A stretch of DNA of 64,000 nucleotides, taken from contig JACQPG010000064.1 in assembly GCA_016207665.1 (NCBI GenBank), positions 24,397-88,396 on the forward strand. The letters run 5' to 3'. How positions within the stretch are numbered: the stretch's first letter is position 1; each line of letters starts with the position of its first letter. A program made the translations under genes and the position numbers. Of the stretch, positions 9,300 to 18,026 are shown in pieces. Below the pieces are notes generated by a model that did no database searches, was not told the origin of the DNA, and saw only the letters and a list, made by a program, of their open reading frames with translations. This DNA is from Elusimicrobiota bacterium. Lineage in GTDB: Bacteria > Elusimicrobiota > Elusimicrobia > UBA1565 > UBA9628.

Positions 9300-10033
9300 T
9301 GCTTTATCCCCAAGGTCAGATAGAATATAGGTCTTAGATTGCCCAACCAATCCACCACCGGCCGTATCTTCGTGTAGTTCCAGTAATTCTTGATATCCGG
9401 ATAAATCTTCGTGACCGGGACCTCGCAGACCTTGTAGGCCAGGCGTATGGCCTGCAGCTGCAGATAATACTCGAGCTCGCCGCGATTAAGCCAGTCCTGA
9501 TGCAGCTTGATCCGGGGATCGCGCAGAATGGACGCCCGCAATGCGCGGAAGCCGTTGGTCGCGTCCGTGATCGGGAAGCCCGTGATAAAACGCACCAGCC
9601 AGGGATAGGCGCGGGTGAGGATAAGCCTATGCTTGGGCATTTTCCCGTAACGCCCCCCCTCGAGATATCTCGAGCCCTGGATATAGTCGAATCCCTTCTC
9701 GATGATGGGGGCGGCCAATTTGCCGATCTCGGAGGGGTCATCCTTGTCATTGCCCGCCATGACCACGATGATGTCATAACCCTTCTCCAGGGCGTAATCG
9801 AAGCCCGTGCGGATGGCCGCCCCGACTCCCCGCGTATGCTCATGCCGAAGCACCGTAGCTCCCGCCCTCGAGGCCTCCGCGTCGGTGCCGTCATTGGAGG
9901 CGTCTGAGACCACCACGATCTCGGCCACGGCGTTCTTAGGGACCTTGGAAACGACCCGCCCGATCTTGCCCAGCTCGTTATAAGCCGGTATCACGGCCAC
10001 GATACGAGTCCCGGAGGCGCCCGATTGTATCAT
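9296..10033 (-). CDS. GT2 glycosyltransferase, dolichyl-phosphate-sugar-synthase type
   Basis: 245 residues; its ATG overlaps the TAA of the upstream GT39 gene (TAATG). VAVIPAYNELGKIG and IVVVSDASNDGTD form the nucleotide-binding half. Where most of this subgroup has a D-x-D motif this protein has VMAGNDKDDP, which keeps acidic residues but shifts them. The C-terminus is amphipathic rather than membrane spanning. The tight pairing with the membrane protein at 10033-11793 suggests that it makes that enzyme's polyprenyl-phosphate sugar donor in the cytoplasm. Confidence 0.75.
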   Translation of the reverse strand: MIQSGASGTRIVAVIPAYNELGKIGRVVSKVPKNAVAEIVVVSDASNDGTDAEASRAGATVLRHEHTRGVGAAIRTGFDYALEKGYDIIVVMAGNDKDDPSEIGKLAAPIIEKGFDYIQGSRYLEGGRYGKMPKHRLILTRAYPWLVRFITGFPITDATNGFRALRASILRDPRIKLHQDWLNRGELEYYLQLQAIRLAYKVCEVPVTKIYPDIKNYWNYTKIRPVVDWLGNLRPIFYLTLGIKQ

Positions 10034-11793
10034 TATTTCCGTTTATCCTTAGACAATATGACGATCGGGAAGTTCGCGGAGGTGAAATGGTCGCGAATGA
10101 AGGAAGAAAAATTCCGCTCGGTCCTATAACGTCTTTTTATCTCCGGGTCGACGCCCTCGTGCCATGAGGCGTTGTTCACGAAATGGTCGGGGAAGACACC
10201 ATCCGGCTGGCCCTTTATGTCTCCCTGGAGGAACACCAGCTCGTATCGGCTAAACGGGATGGGCGGGAAGCGATCAAGCATCGGCGCCGGGGAGCTCATG
10301 CCGATGGAGCGGCCGGCCGGGATCTCGCGCTCGATCCATTCGGCGGCCGAGAAACTGTTCGACTTCCCGGGGCTATCCATAAGGAAATTCGCGTCATAGG
10401 CTCCGGCCAAGGCGAGCTCCCCCAGCCAAAGGGCGGCCAAGCCGCATCGAGCGGCTCGCGGCATGAGCCTGCCTAATCCCTCCACGAGCCCGGCGGCCGC
10501 TAACATGGACAGCAGAGCCAGCCCGCCCAGGAACATCCGAGCGGACACCGCGTTCGGGCCGCTGGTGCCCACGAGATATGCCGCGCCCAACAGCCAGGGC
10601 GCCAGAAGCCATAGAGCCCATTTGTCCTGCCGGCTTCTCCGGTAAAGAGCCCAAGCCAGGCCTCCCATGGCCGCGGCCCAGAGCCCCGTCGACAGTCCAT
10701 AGCGCAACGGACTCCAAAAGAATTGGGCGAGCGCGACCGGGCTCAGGGTCGGCTCGTACCAGCGAGCCATGCCGCGCATCTCGTCCAGGAAATCCCGCCA
10801 GGCGAAGGGCACATAGGGATTGAACACGAAGAACACCGCGACGCTCGCGGCGTTGAACGCCAGCATCCTCAACAGCGCGCGGCTCGGGGGACGGAAATGA
10901 TGCGCCGCCAGGAACAAAGCCCACATGGGCGCGATCAGCACCCACGTATATTTGACCGAGCCCACGGCCAGCCCGAATAAGACGTTCGCCTTGAGCCAGT
11001 CGCCGTCCCGGCCCTCCTGAGCCGCCCTCAGGCAATAGAAGGCGCAGCCCAAAGACAACAGGGCCGCGGGCAAATGGGGCTTCATCACATGCGAGAAAGC
11101 GTTGACCGCCGGGCAAAGGCTGAACAAGGCCGCCGTCCACCAAGCGACCCGTCCATCATAGAGCCGCCGGGCGATGAGATAGACCAGCACGGAGCAGCCC
11201 AGGGCGCAGAGGGCGCTAAAGAGCCGGCCCACGCGATACATCGCGGCGATCTGCTCCGCGTTCTGATAATAGAACAGTGGATCGGGAACCAGACGCAAAG
11301 CTCCCAAGACATGGGCCAAGGCCAAGGCCCCCGCCATCGGGTAGATATAGGCTCCGCCGTACAGGGATTGCCGCGTATCGAACTCGAGGCGCTTGGGGTT
11401 GATGCGGCTGATCGCATTGAGCACGAACTGCTCGTCTTGCTCCACCGAGCGCAGAAGGAAGGAGCTGAATCCGTGCATCAGCACCGGATTGACCGCCGGC
11501 CCGGCGGCATGGCAAACGGCTTGGAAAGAGTCGCTGGGATCGACCAAGGCTCCCGACCAGCGCCCGCTGCCGAAGGCCGCCTGTAGGTTGTGGCCCAGCC
11601 TCTCGTAATGGGCCCTGCGATTGGCCTCGAGTTCCCGGAAAAAATCGATACTCCTCTGCTCCGGCAGCAGCACGCGCGCGGTCCGCTCGGCGGAAGGAAG
11701 ACCCCAGCCCCAGCCGACCAGGTAGGAACAGAGCGCCGGCGCCAGCACGGCGACCAGGGAAGGCCAGGGGTTCGCTTCGGAGGCGCTAGTCAC
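10033..11793 (-). CDS. Large GT39-like membrane glycosyltransferase
   Basis: 586 residues, GTG start overlapping the upstream GT2 stop by 8 bases. After one N-terminal span there is an unusually long extracytoplasmic segment (about residues 30-140) with aspartates and many aromatics, then around ten membrane spans to about residue 460, and a soluble tail of about 110 residues. The HVMKPHLPAALLSL helix and WLKANVLFGLAVGSVKYTW segment follow the organisation of GT39-like proteins. It is flanked on both sides by dolichyl-phosphate-sugar-type GT2s. Donor, acceptor and linkage are unknown. Confidence 0.65.
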   Translation of the reverse strand: MTSASEANPWPSLVAVLAPALCSYLVGWGWGLPSAERTARVLLPEQRSIDFFRELEANRRAHYERLGHNLQAAFGSGRWSGALVDPSDSFQAVCHAAGPAVNPVLMHGFSSFLLRSVEQDEQFVLNAISRINPKRLEFDTRQSLYGGAYIYPMAGALALAHVLGALRLVPDPLFYYQNAEQIAAMYRVGRLFSALCALGCSVLVYLIARRLYDGRVAWWTAALFSLCPAVNAFSHVMKPHLPAALLSLGCAFYCLRAAQEGRDGDWLKANVLFGLAVGSVKYTWVLIAPMWALFLAAHHFRPPSRALLRMLAFNAASVAVFFVFNPYVPFAWRDFLDEMRGMARWYEPTLSPVALAQFFWSPLRYGLSTGLWAAAMGGLAWALYRRSRQDKWALWLLAPWLLGAAYLVGTSGPNAVSARMFLGGLALLSMLAAAGLVEGLGRLMPRAARCGLAALWLGELALAGAYDANFLMDSPGKSNSFSAAEWIEREIPAGRSIGMSSPAPMLDRFPPIPFSRYELVFLQGDIKGQPDGVFPDHFVNNASWHEGVDPEIKRRYRTERNFSSFIRDHFTSANFPIVILSKDKRK

Positions 11794-12508
11794 GTCGAAA
11801 ATCCCCGCGCAGCTCGATGCGCGAAAGGGGCCGGAAGCGATATTTTAGGAGGGTGAGCACGGCCTTGAATCCATCCCTCCAGCCGATCTTCTTGCCCTGG
11901 GCCTCGGTTCTAGGCTTGTAGGAGACCGGGACCTCCTCGATCCTGTAGCCCAGCCTCAGCAGCTTGGCCGTGATCTCGGGCTCGAAATCGAATCGGTCGG
12001 ACTCGATGCGGAAGCGGCTGAGCACCTCCCTGCGGCAGCATTTGTAGCAAGTCTCCATGTCGCTGACCGAGGCGCCGTAAAGCAGGTTGGTCAGCCAGGT
12101 GAGCCCGCGATTTCCCCAATAGTGTATCGAACCCCAGTTCGGAGCCAGGTTCATGAACCGGGAGCCGTAGGCCACCTCGCAACGGCCCTCGAGAACCGGG
12201 GCGGCGACCCTGGGTATCTCCTCCGGATTGAGCTCGAGATCAGCGTCTTGGACTATCACGACCTCGCCCCTGGCCTGCGCGAAGCCGCGCCGCAGCGCGG
12301 CGCCCTTGCCCTGATTGGGATTCTGATAGATGACGCGCACGCCCGGCAGGCCCTCGACCTGCGTCCTGAGCACCTCGGCCGAGCCGTCCCGCGAGCCGTC
12401 ATCGACGACGATGATCTCCTTGTCGATGGGAACCTTTTGGACGCGGTCGACCACCGCCTTGACGGTGTTCCTCTCGTTATAGACCGGAATGACGATGGAG
12501 AGCTTCAC
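11786..12508 (-). CDS. GT2 glycosyltransferase, dolichyl-phosphate-mannose-synthase-like
   Basis: 240 residues, GTG start overlapping the SDR stop (GTGA). Full GT-A signature: LSIVIPVYNERNTVK at 3-17, EIIVVDDGSRDGSAEVL, then the metal motif VQDADLELNPEEI and a substrate-side DMETCYKCCRREVL. The end (GWRDGFKAVLTLLKYRF) is amphipathic. This arrangement is typical of family members that move a sugar from a nucleotide donor to polyprenyl phosphate. It lies between the SDR epimerase, which could supply the sugar, and a GT39 enzyme, which could use the product. Confidence 0.8.
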   Translation of the reverse strand: MKLSIVIPVYNERNTVKAVVDRVQKVPIDKEIIVVDDGSRDGSAEVLRTQVEGLPGVRVIYQNPNQGKGAALRRGFAQARGEVVIVQDADLELNPEEIPRVAAPVLEGRCEVAYGSRFMNLAPNWGSIHYWGNRGLTWLTNLLYGASVSDMETCYKCCRREVLSRFRIESDRFDFEPEITAKLLRLGYRIEEVPVSYKPRTEAQGKKIGWRDGFKAVLTLLKYRFRPLSRIELRGDFRRD

Positions 12509-13479
12509 CGCGGCAGGAAGGAGCGTTGATAATCGATGACGCTGCGGATGATCTCGTTGAGCGTCGTCTTATGCCGATAGCCGATGAGCCCCCGGATCCG
12601 GCCCAGGTCCGGCACCCGATGGGCCATATCCTCGAAACCGCTCTCATAAGCCTCGTCATAGGGCACCAGCACTATCTTGGACTTGGATTTGGTCAAGGTC
12701 TTGATCCTGCGGGCCAGCTCCAAGATCGAGACTTCCTCGTTGGAGCCGATATTGGCCACGAGCCCGTAGGCGTCCTTGCACTCGAGCAAGTCCGCCATGG
12801 CGGTCACGACCTCGGTGACCATGGCGAAGCAGCGGGTCTGCCGCCCCGTCCCGAACACCGTCATCGGCTTGCCCTTGAGGGCCTGGCTGACGAGGTTGGG
12901 TATCACCATGCCGTATTGCCCGGTCTGGCGCGGCCCCACCGTGTTGAAAAGGCGGACGATGGTGGTCGGCACCCCCTTCTGCTTCCAATAAGCCAAGGCC
13001 AGGAATTCGTCGATGGCCTTGGAGCAGGCGTAGGACCAGCGAGCCTTGCTGGTGTTGCCGAAGATGATATCCTGATCCTCGCGAAAGGCCTTGCGGCTGC
13101 TGGCCTTGCCGTAAACCTCCGAGGTGGAGGTCAGTATCACGCGGCGCTTCTTCTTGCTGGCGAGCTTGAGCACGGTCTCGGTGCCATGGACGTTGGTCTC
13201 AATGGTCCTGACCGGGTCTTCCACGATCAAACGCACACCGACGGCCGCGGCCAGATGATAGACGGCCTCGGCCCAGTCCACCAGCTCCGCGAGCACGCCC
13301 GAGTCGAAGATGGAGGCGATGGCATAGCGGAAACGGGGATGGCTCTTGAGATGCTCCACGTTCTTGATAGATCCCGTGGAAAGATCGTCGATGATATGGA
13401 CCAAGTGGCCGCGCTTGAGCAGCTCCTCGGAAAGATGAGACCCGACAAAACCGGCGCCGCCCGTGATCAAGATATTCAT
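12505..13479 (-). CDS. NAD-dependent nucleotide-sugar epimerase/decarboxylase (extended SDR)
   Basis: 324 residues from the ATG at 13479, which overlaps the upstream membrane protein stop (ATGA). A longer frame has no homologous content. The Rossmann motif ITGGAGFVGSHL is near 4-15, HLAAAVGV near 73-80, the catalytic set is TSTSEVYG followed by YACSK (YxxxK), and FNTVGPRQTGQYGMVIP is the substrate region. That last block occurs in UDP-glucuronate decarboxylases and 4-epimerases. The product could be UDP-xylose or a C4-epimerised hexose; sequence alone does not decide. The adjacent GT2 may use the product. Confidence 0.75.
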   Translation of the reverse strand: MNILITGGAGFVGSHLSEELLKRGHLVHIIDDLSTGSIKNVEHLKSHPRFRYAIASIFDSGVLAELVDWAEAVYHLAAAVGVRLIVEDPVRTIETNVHGTETVLKLASKKKRRVILTSTSEVYGKASSRKAFREDQDIIFGNTSKARWSYACSKAIDEFLALAYWKQKGVPTTIVRLFNTVGPRQTGQYGMVIPNLVSQALKGKPMTVFGTGRQTRCFAMVTEVVTAMADLLECKDAYGLVANIGSNEEVSILELARRIKTLTKSKSKIVLVPYDEAYESGFEDMAHRVPDLGRIRGLIGYRHKTTLNEIIRSVIDYQRSFLPR

Positions 13480-14708
13480 CGTTGTTTTACCCGCGGTATG
13501 AGTCCGGCCGCCCGGTCGAGGCTCGCCATGGCCATCAACACCATAAGGCCCATGACCGGAAGGCGGAATCGGATGACGACAAAGACGAGCGCGTAAGCGA
13601 TCGTCCATAATAGAAGACCCCAGTAGATCGGCGCCAGTTCCCTCAAGCGCGCGCGAAACAGACACAGGCCCAGGGCGGCTAACGGGATGATCCAGCCGTC
13701 GGAGAGGAGGCTGGCCCACAATACGGCGCGATAATCATGGCTGTAGGAGCGTTGATAGGGCCAGGGCCGCCATAGCTTATAGAGGCGGTAAAGCGAGCCC
13801 TTGATATACGCCACCGGATTCTCGGCGATGATGCGCCGGCAACCGCTCAACAGCACCTTCTGCGCCGCCAGATAATCGTGGGCGGCGATCTTAGACAAGG
13901 CGTCGCGATATTCGGGATAGGAAGTGAGAATCCGCCCCTCCTCGGGCAGCCCGAGGTATTGCGGCGGCACGGTCAAGCCTTGGAAGAGATTGATGCCGCC
14001 GTGGATATTGCCTATCACCGGCGAGCCGAAGCTCCGGTAATTCCTGATAGGCCAGGGCAGGTAGAGCAACGCGGCCAGGGCGTAATAGGCCAACGCCGGC
14101 CTCCACAATCGCTGGACCCCATAGACCGCCAAGAGGCTCAAAGGCAGCAGCGCGACCAGGAGCAAGGCCACGGGATTGGTGAGGGCCAACCAAGACCCGG
14201 CGAAAGCCCCCAGAACTATCCATAACGGCCGGGGCGAACGCTGCCAGGCCAACACGCAGGAGACCAAAGCCGTGACGAGGAATGTGGCCAAGGTCTCCCG
14301 ATAAGTCCAGCCGGAGTAGTAGATGGCGTAGGGATAAAGGGCCCAACACCACAGCGACAACATGCCGACCCTGGGAGAGAAAAGGGCCTTCCCCAGGAAA
14401 TACAAGAGCGCCGCGGTGGCGGTGCCCAGCGCCGCGTTGGCCAAGAGAGCCGCCAGGGGACTGACGCCGAAAAGCAGATAGAGCGCCGCGATGAAAAGAG
14501 GATAGCCGGGGCTGGTCTCCAGGGTCGGGATGCCCGGCTCCGCGCCGAACTCCCCTCTTTCCACGAGAGCCGCGGCGATCGTGGTGTAATAACCCACGTC
14601 CAGGATATTGGCCGGATGACGGTAAAAATGGGCGACAAAGGCCAGGCGCGCGGCCAAGGCCGCGGCCAAGCCCGCGGCCAATAGCGCGCGGCTTCCAGGC
14701 TTGATCAT
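13476..14708 (-). CDS. GT39-like polytopic membrane glycosyltransferase
   Basis: 410 residues from the ATG at 14708, 58 bases after gmhB. A TTG at 14762 would add 18 polar residues but has no better support. The first helix is followed by a loop with ILDVGYYTTIAAALVERGEFG and TSPGYPLFIAALYLLFG, the acidic-residue plus PGYP pattern shared by ArnT/GT39-like enzymes. About ten membrane spans; no large soluble tail. It is the second gene of the long minus-strand operon. Probable role: transfer of a lipid-linked sugar on the periplasmic face. Confidence 0.7.
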   Translation of the reverse strand: MIKPGSRALLAAGLAAALAARLAFVAHFYRHPANILDVGYYTTIAAALVERGEFGAEPGIPTLETSPGYPLFIAALYLLFGVSPLAALLANAALGTATAALLYFLGKALFSPRVGMLSLWCWALYPYAIYYSGWTYRETLATFLVTALVSCVLAWQRSPRPLWIVLGAFAGSWLALTNPVALLLVALLPLSLLAVYGVQRLWRPALAYYALAALLYLPWPIRNYRSFGSPVIGNIHGGINLFQGLTVPPQYLGLPEEGRILTSYPEYRDALSKIAAHDYLAAQKVLLSGCRRIIAENPVAYIKGSLYRLYKLWRPWPYQRSYSHDYRAVLWASLLSDGWIIPLAALGLCLFRARLRELAPIYWGLLLWTIAYALVFVVIRFRLPVMGLMVLMAMASLDRAAGLIPRVKQR

Positions 14709-14766
14709 CCCCTCGTAACTATACTTCTTGGGCCTAAGGGGCGGCAATAAGGCTGTCAACAAAACG

Positions 14767-15357
14767 TCAAGCCTTGATTGGCTTTTTTTCGCGGGATACT
14801 ATCCACCGGGAGGCTTGAGAAAGGTCGCGAAACGCCCGATCAGGGCGGATCCGGAAAGCCCGATCCCGCCCACCCTTGCCCGTCTTGACCAGCAAGGCGG
14901 CGCAACCCGCGTTGCGCGCGGCGCGGATGTCGGTGGTCGTATCCCCCACCAGATAGCAGCGGGCAATATCCAGCTTGAATCGCCTGGCGGCCGCCTTGAG
15001 CATCCCGATGGCGGGCTTGCGGCAGGCGCAGGCGCGCTTACGCCCGAATCCGGGATGATGGGGGCAATAGTAGATCGCGTCGATTCTCGCGCCCCTTTGC
15101 CGCAACCTGCGATTCAACAGCCTATGGACGGCGTCGACGCCCGAGCGGCTGATCAAGCCCCGGGCGATCGCCGATTGATTGCTGACCACGATCACCTTGA
15201 GCCCCGCATGGCGCAGCCGGCGGATGGCCGCGGCCGCCCCGGGGATGATCCTGAGCTGGCTGGCTTGGCGCAGATAATGCACGTCCTCGATGATCACGCC
15301 GTCACGGTCGAGGAAAACGGCGCGGGAGCCTTGCAAGCCTCTCATAAGTCGATCCAT
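14767..15357 (-). CDS. gmhB: D-glycero-D-manno-heptose 1,7-bisphosphate phosphatase
   Basis: 196 residues from the ATG at 15357; the frame stays open upstream but that would cross the divergent promoter region. HAD phosphatase with the nucleophile motif FLDRDGVI near residues 14-21, VVSNQSAIARGLI in the middle, and GDTTTDIRAARNAG as the Mg motif. The zinc loop CPHHPGFG followed by CACRKPAIGM is diagnostic for GmhB. It removes the 7-phosphate between the HddA and HddC steps. It heads the operon that carries hddA, hddC and gmhA 6-9 kb downstream, so all four GDP-heptose genes share one transcription unit. Confidence 0.85.
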   Translation of the reverse strand: MDRLMRGLQGSRAVFLDRDGVIIEDVHYLRQASQLRIIPGAAAAIRRLRHAGLKVIVVSNQSAIARGLISRSGVDAVHRLLNRRLRQRGARIDAIYYCPHHPGFGRKRACACRKPAIGMLKAAARRFKLDIARCYLVGDTTTDIRAARNAGCAALLVKTGKGGRDRAFRIRPDRAFRDLSQASRWIVSREKKPIKA

Positions 15358-15388
15358 CGCCAAGCGCCGCTCATGTTCTTTGGATGAA

Positions 15389-15394
15389 ATTATA
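15389..15394 (-). promoter_or_regulatory. Candidate -10 element of the gmhB-led operon
   Basis: The minus strand reads TATAAT here, a perfect sigma70 -10 match, about 31 bases before the gmhB ATG. No convincing -35 lies 16-18 bases upstream. The gap between gmhB and the divergent GT2 gene is only 64 bases, so promoters for both directions must overlap here. Confidence 0.35.
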
Positions 15395-15409
15395 GTTCTT
15401 TGAAAAAGA

Positions 15410-15415
15410 TAAAAT
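15410..15415 (+). promoter_or_regulatory. Candidate -10 element directly before the GT2 start
   Basis: TAAAAT is followed by exactly six bases and then the ATG at 15422. If used, transcription would begin at or next to the start codon. There is no Shine-Dalgarno sequence and no clear -35. The same -10/N6/start spacing occurs at 40263-40275 and, on the minus strand, at 43708-43696 and 40225-40213. Confidence 0.3.
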
Positions 15416-15421
15416 TCCGTC

Positions 15422-16420
15422 ATGGCGCCGTTCTTTTCCATCATACTGCCGACCTACAATCGAGCGCATATGATCGCCAGCGCCCTCGAATGCGTGCGTC
15501 GCCAGACCTTCCGGGACTACGAGGTGCTGATCGTCGACGACGGCTCCGTGGACGACACGCCGGAGGTGATCAAGCGTTGGACCTCGGATCCTCGATTCAA
15601 ATACCATCGCCTGGAGAAGAACATCGGCAACATGCATTGCCGCAACCTCGCCCTGGGCATGGCTACGGGAGACTGGATCACCAATATCGACTCCGACGAT
15701 TTTTGGACGCTCGACAGGCTGGAATGCTTCGCCCGCTATTTCCAGGAATATCCCAACGCCGGCTTCGTGTTCTCCAACGGCTATCTCTACCGCTACGGGC
15801 GAGTCATCGGCATGGCCTTCGATCCGAGCCGCCCCATCCCGGAAGGCCGCGTGCCCGGCCATTACGCGGTCGGGGAGGAGTACCTGCCTTATCTCACGAC
15901 CAACCTCGCCATCCCCCGCGAGCTCTATAGGAAGTACGGGCATTATCGCAAGGACATGGTGATCCTGGACAACGAGCTCTACGCGCGCATGCTCGCCGAC
16001 GGCGTCGAGGTCGGCGTGATCCGCAAGCCCTTGGCGGTTCGGCGCATCCATGGCGGCCAGGTGACGCACAAATGGATCGAGGAGTATCCCGAGGCGGTCG
16101 AGGCCCTGAAAGCCGGGGGAGCGCCGGAGGCCGTCATGGAGCTCGAGCGCGAGAAACTCGTCCATGAGTTCGCCAATTATCTCTGGCGCAACCTGCAGCC
16201 GCGACAGGCCCGTGAATTCATGCTCAAGGAATTGGGGCCCAAGGCGGGGCGGTCCTGGCTTTATCGGCTCACCTATCTTCCCGAACCCGCGCTTGCCGCC
16301 GGGCGCCTGATCAGGCGCTGGTATTTGATGGCTCGCCATCATCCTTGGCTGGCCTCGGCGGAGGTGCGGGAGATCTATGGACTCATCAATCCGCTCATCG
16401 AGCAGGAGCGGACAAGATAG
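15422..16420 (+). CDS. GT2 glycosyltransferase, SpsA/WaaE-like
   Basis: 332 residues. The N-terminal GT-A domain has FSIILPTYNRAHMIASAL at 5-22, VLIVDDGSVDDTPEV at 35-49, and the metal motif NIDSDDFW near 96-103. The C-terminal third is helical and has no evident membrane span. Unlike the GT2s paired with GT39 enzymes, this form usually adds a sugar directly to a growing glycan in the cytoplasm. It is monocistronic, between the head of one minus-strand operon and the tail of another; its last 26 bases overlap the 3' end of the convergent TldD-like gene. No ribosome-binding site is visible. Confidence 0.85.
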   Translation: MAPFFSIILPTYNRAHMIASALECVRRQTFRDYEVLIVDDGSVDDTPEVIKRWTSDPRFKYHRLEKNIGNMHCRNLALGMATGDWITNIDSDDFWTLDRLECFARYFQEYPNAGFVFSNGYLYRYGRVIGMAFDPSRPIPEGRVPGHYAVGEEYLPYLTTNLAIPRELYRKYGHYRKDMVILDNELYARMLADGVEVGVIRKPLAVRRIHGGQVTHKWIEEYPEAVEALKAGGAPEAVMELEREKLVHEFANYLWRNLQPRQAREFMLKELGPKAGRSWLYRLTYLPEPALAAGRLIRRWYLMARHHPWLASAEVREIYGLINPLIEQERTR

Positions 16421-18026
16421 GCGGCCTTTCCGGCCTCATCTCCGACCTTTGAAGCTCGGCGTCATCGAGCAGCAGGCTCGGCGAGATCACCGACATAGGC
16501 GCTCCCAATACGAGATTCTGCACGGCCGGATCGTCTCCCGCCGTGAGTATGCTGTCCATCAGGTCCAGCGGGGTGCCTACCAGATCCAGATCCCGGACCA
16601 GGATGGTCCGGCCGGTCTGCGCCTCCACGAGATATACCTGGCCCGGCACCAAACGGATAGAGCCATGACCCTCCGTGCCCTGTTGCTGCGTGAAATGACG
16701 CAATTGCCTCACCCATAACCCATAGGGCTTTCCGCGCCTGCGGCACTCTTGCCTTAACCGCTCCAGCAGCGAGCTCACCGGAGCCGGCTTCTCCGATCGA
16801 AGGAACAGATTGCCGGGCAACCCTTCGGGCCAATAGCCGGCCATGGATCTTCCATGGCCGTTGGATCTCGGGAATCCGAGCACGGGATAGCGCGACAAGA
16901 GCAGCCCCTGAAGCACCCCTCGCTCGATCAAGGTGGCCGGACGCGGAGGCAGCCCCTGATCGTCCCAGTCGTAATGTCCCGCGAGCTCCACTCCTTGGAA
17001 CCGGCTCCGGGTCGGATCGTCGATGAGGCTCAGTTCCTCCGGAAGCACCAGCCGCCCCAACTTTCCGCGAAACACTTGCGAGCCTCCGGGGTTGCGCTGT
17101 TCCTCCCCCGACAGGCGCAGCGCCACGCCCAGCACCACGGCGGCGGCGACCGAGGGGTCGATGAGGGCTGGAGCGCTGAAAGGCGAGGTGGTCTTGGCCA
17201 AACGCAGCAGCTCCAAGTCCCGAGACATGTCGCCGACCAAGCGCTGCAGGTCCTCGCCGGAAGGCATCGCCTCGGGCGTCCTGAAGACTAGCCTCCTGTT
17301 GGCGAAAAGCCTCATGCCGTCAGCGGCCATATCCACCATATCCAAGGATATCTCGAGGGAGGAGCGGGGAAAGTCGACCTTGCGTCCCTCTGTGTCCCGA
17401 AAGCGGGACCACTGGTGGCGCGCGCGGAAGGAAGCCTCCGTCTGCAGCGCGGGCTTGCGCCCGAAAGCGCGCGCCGCATCCTGGCAGAGGCTCTCGAGCC
17501 GGGCGTAATCCCACGGCATGGCGGGCGGCTCGGCGCGCCACACCTTGACCGACTCCCGGCTTAGATCGTCGGTATCGTATTCGGCCTTGCCGCGCGCGAC
17601 CCTCAGGGCCTGTTTTCGGAGGAATTCCGCGACCGCGGACTTGTACGCACCATCGAGCAAGCGCCACAATTCGTGGCGCAGGCCGAGCTCGTCGTCGTCG
17701 AAGGGCAATTGGCGGGCGACGAAGCCGCTCGAGGGCCCGGTCGGATGATTGTCCAAGGAGTAATCGCCCACGCGCAGATCGGGCGTCACGAAACGTTGGC
17801 GGGCCCGAAGAGCTCCCAAGCGGCCCCCCAGCGAGCACTTGAGCTCCCATGTCTCGAGGTCGATGGCGGTCAGGCTGACATAATACGGGGAAGGGTAACC
17901 CTCGGCCTTCAGCTCGTTTTTGGCGCGCGAAAGCTCCGCCTCCATCGCCCGCTCCAGTCCCGATCCCGCCGCGGGCGCGGCGAGGCACAGCCAAGCCCAC
18001 ATCCCGATCAACGCTTGACGGCGCAT
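16395..18026 (-). CDS. Exported TldD-like protein, metal motif lost (TldE-like partner)
   Basis: 543 residues with an N-terminal signal-like helix (IGMWAWLCLAAPAAGSG). It aligns along its whole length with the protein at 18916-20565: both have a PA[IL][LI]DP segment, GQ/GEEQR, the block GFPRSNGHGRS, and a related C-terminus. In the paralog PAILDP is followed by HEALGH; here the same columns read LGVALR (about 299-304), so both histidines and the glutamate of HExxxH are gone. The late cysteine (FSCGAES in the paralog) is also missing (NLVLGAPM). It is therefore probably a non-catalytic partner, as TldE/PmbA is to TldD. Start at ATG 18026 overlaps the methyltransferase by 19 bases; an in-frame ATG at 18002 is possible. 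Confidence 0.75.
   Translation of the reverse strand: MRRQALIGMWAWLCLAAPAAGSGLERAMEAELSRAKNELKAEGYPSPYYVSLTAIDLETWELKCSLGGRLGALRARQRFVTPDLRVGDYSLDNHPTGPSSGFVARQLPFDDDELGLRHELWRLLDGAYKSAVAEFLRKQALRVARGKAEYDTDDLSRESVKVWRAEPPAMPWDYARLESLCQDAARAFGRKPALQTEASFRARHQWSRFRDTEGRKVDFPRSSLEISLDMVDMAADGMRLFANRRLVFRTPEAMPSGEDLQRLVGDMSRDLELLRLAKTTSPFSAPALIDPSVAAAVVLGVALRLSGEEQRNPGGSQVFRGKLGRLVLPEELSLIDDPTRSRFQGVELAGHYDWDDQGLPPRPATLIERGVLQGLLLSRYPVLGFPRSNGHGRSMAGYWPEGLPGNLFLRSEKPAPVSSLLERLRQECRRRGKPYGLWVRQLRHFTQQQGTEGHGSIRLVPGQVYLVEAQTGRTILVRDLDLVGTPLDLMDSILTAGDDPAVQNLVLGAPMSVISPSLLLDDAELQRSEMRPERPPILSAPAR

Noticed and set aside
12526-13596. 356-codon open frame on the plus strand
   Set aside because: Antisense to the SDR epimerase, whose motifs are complete.
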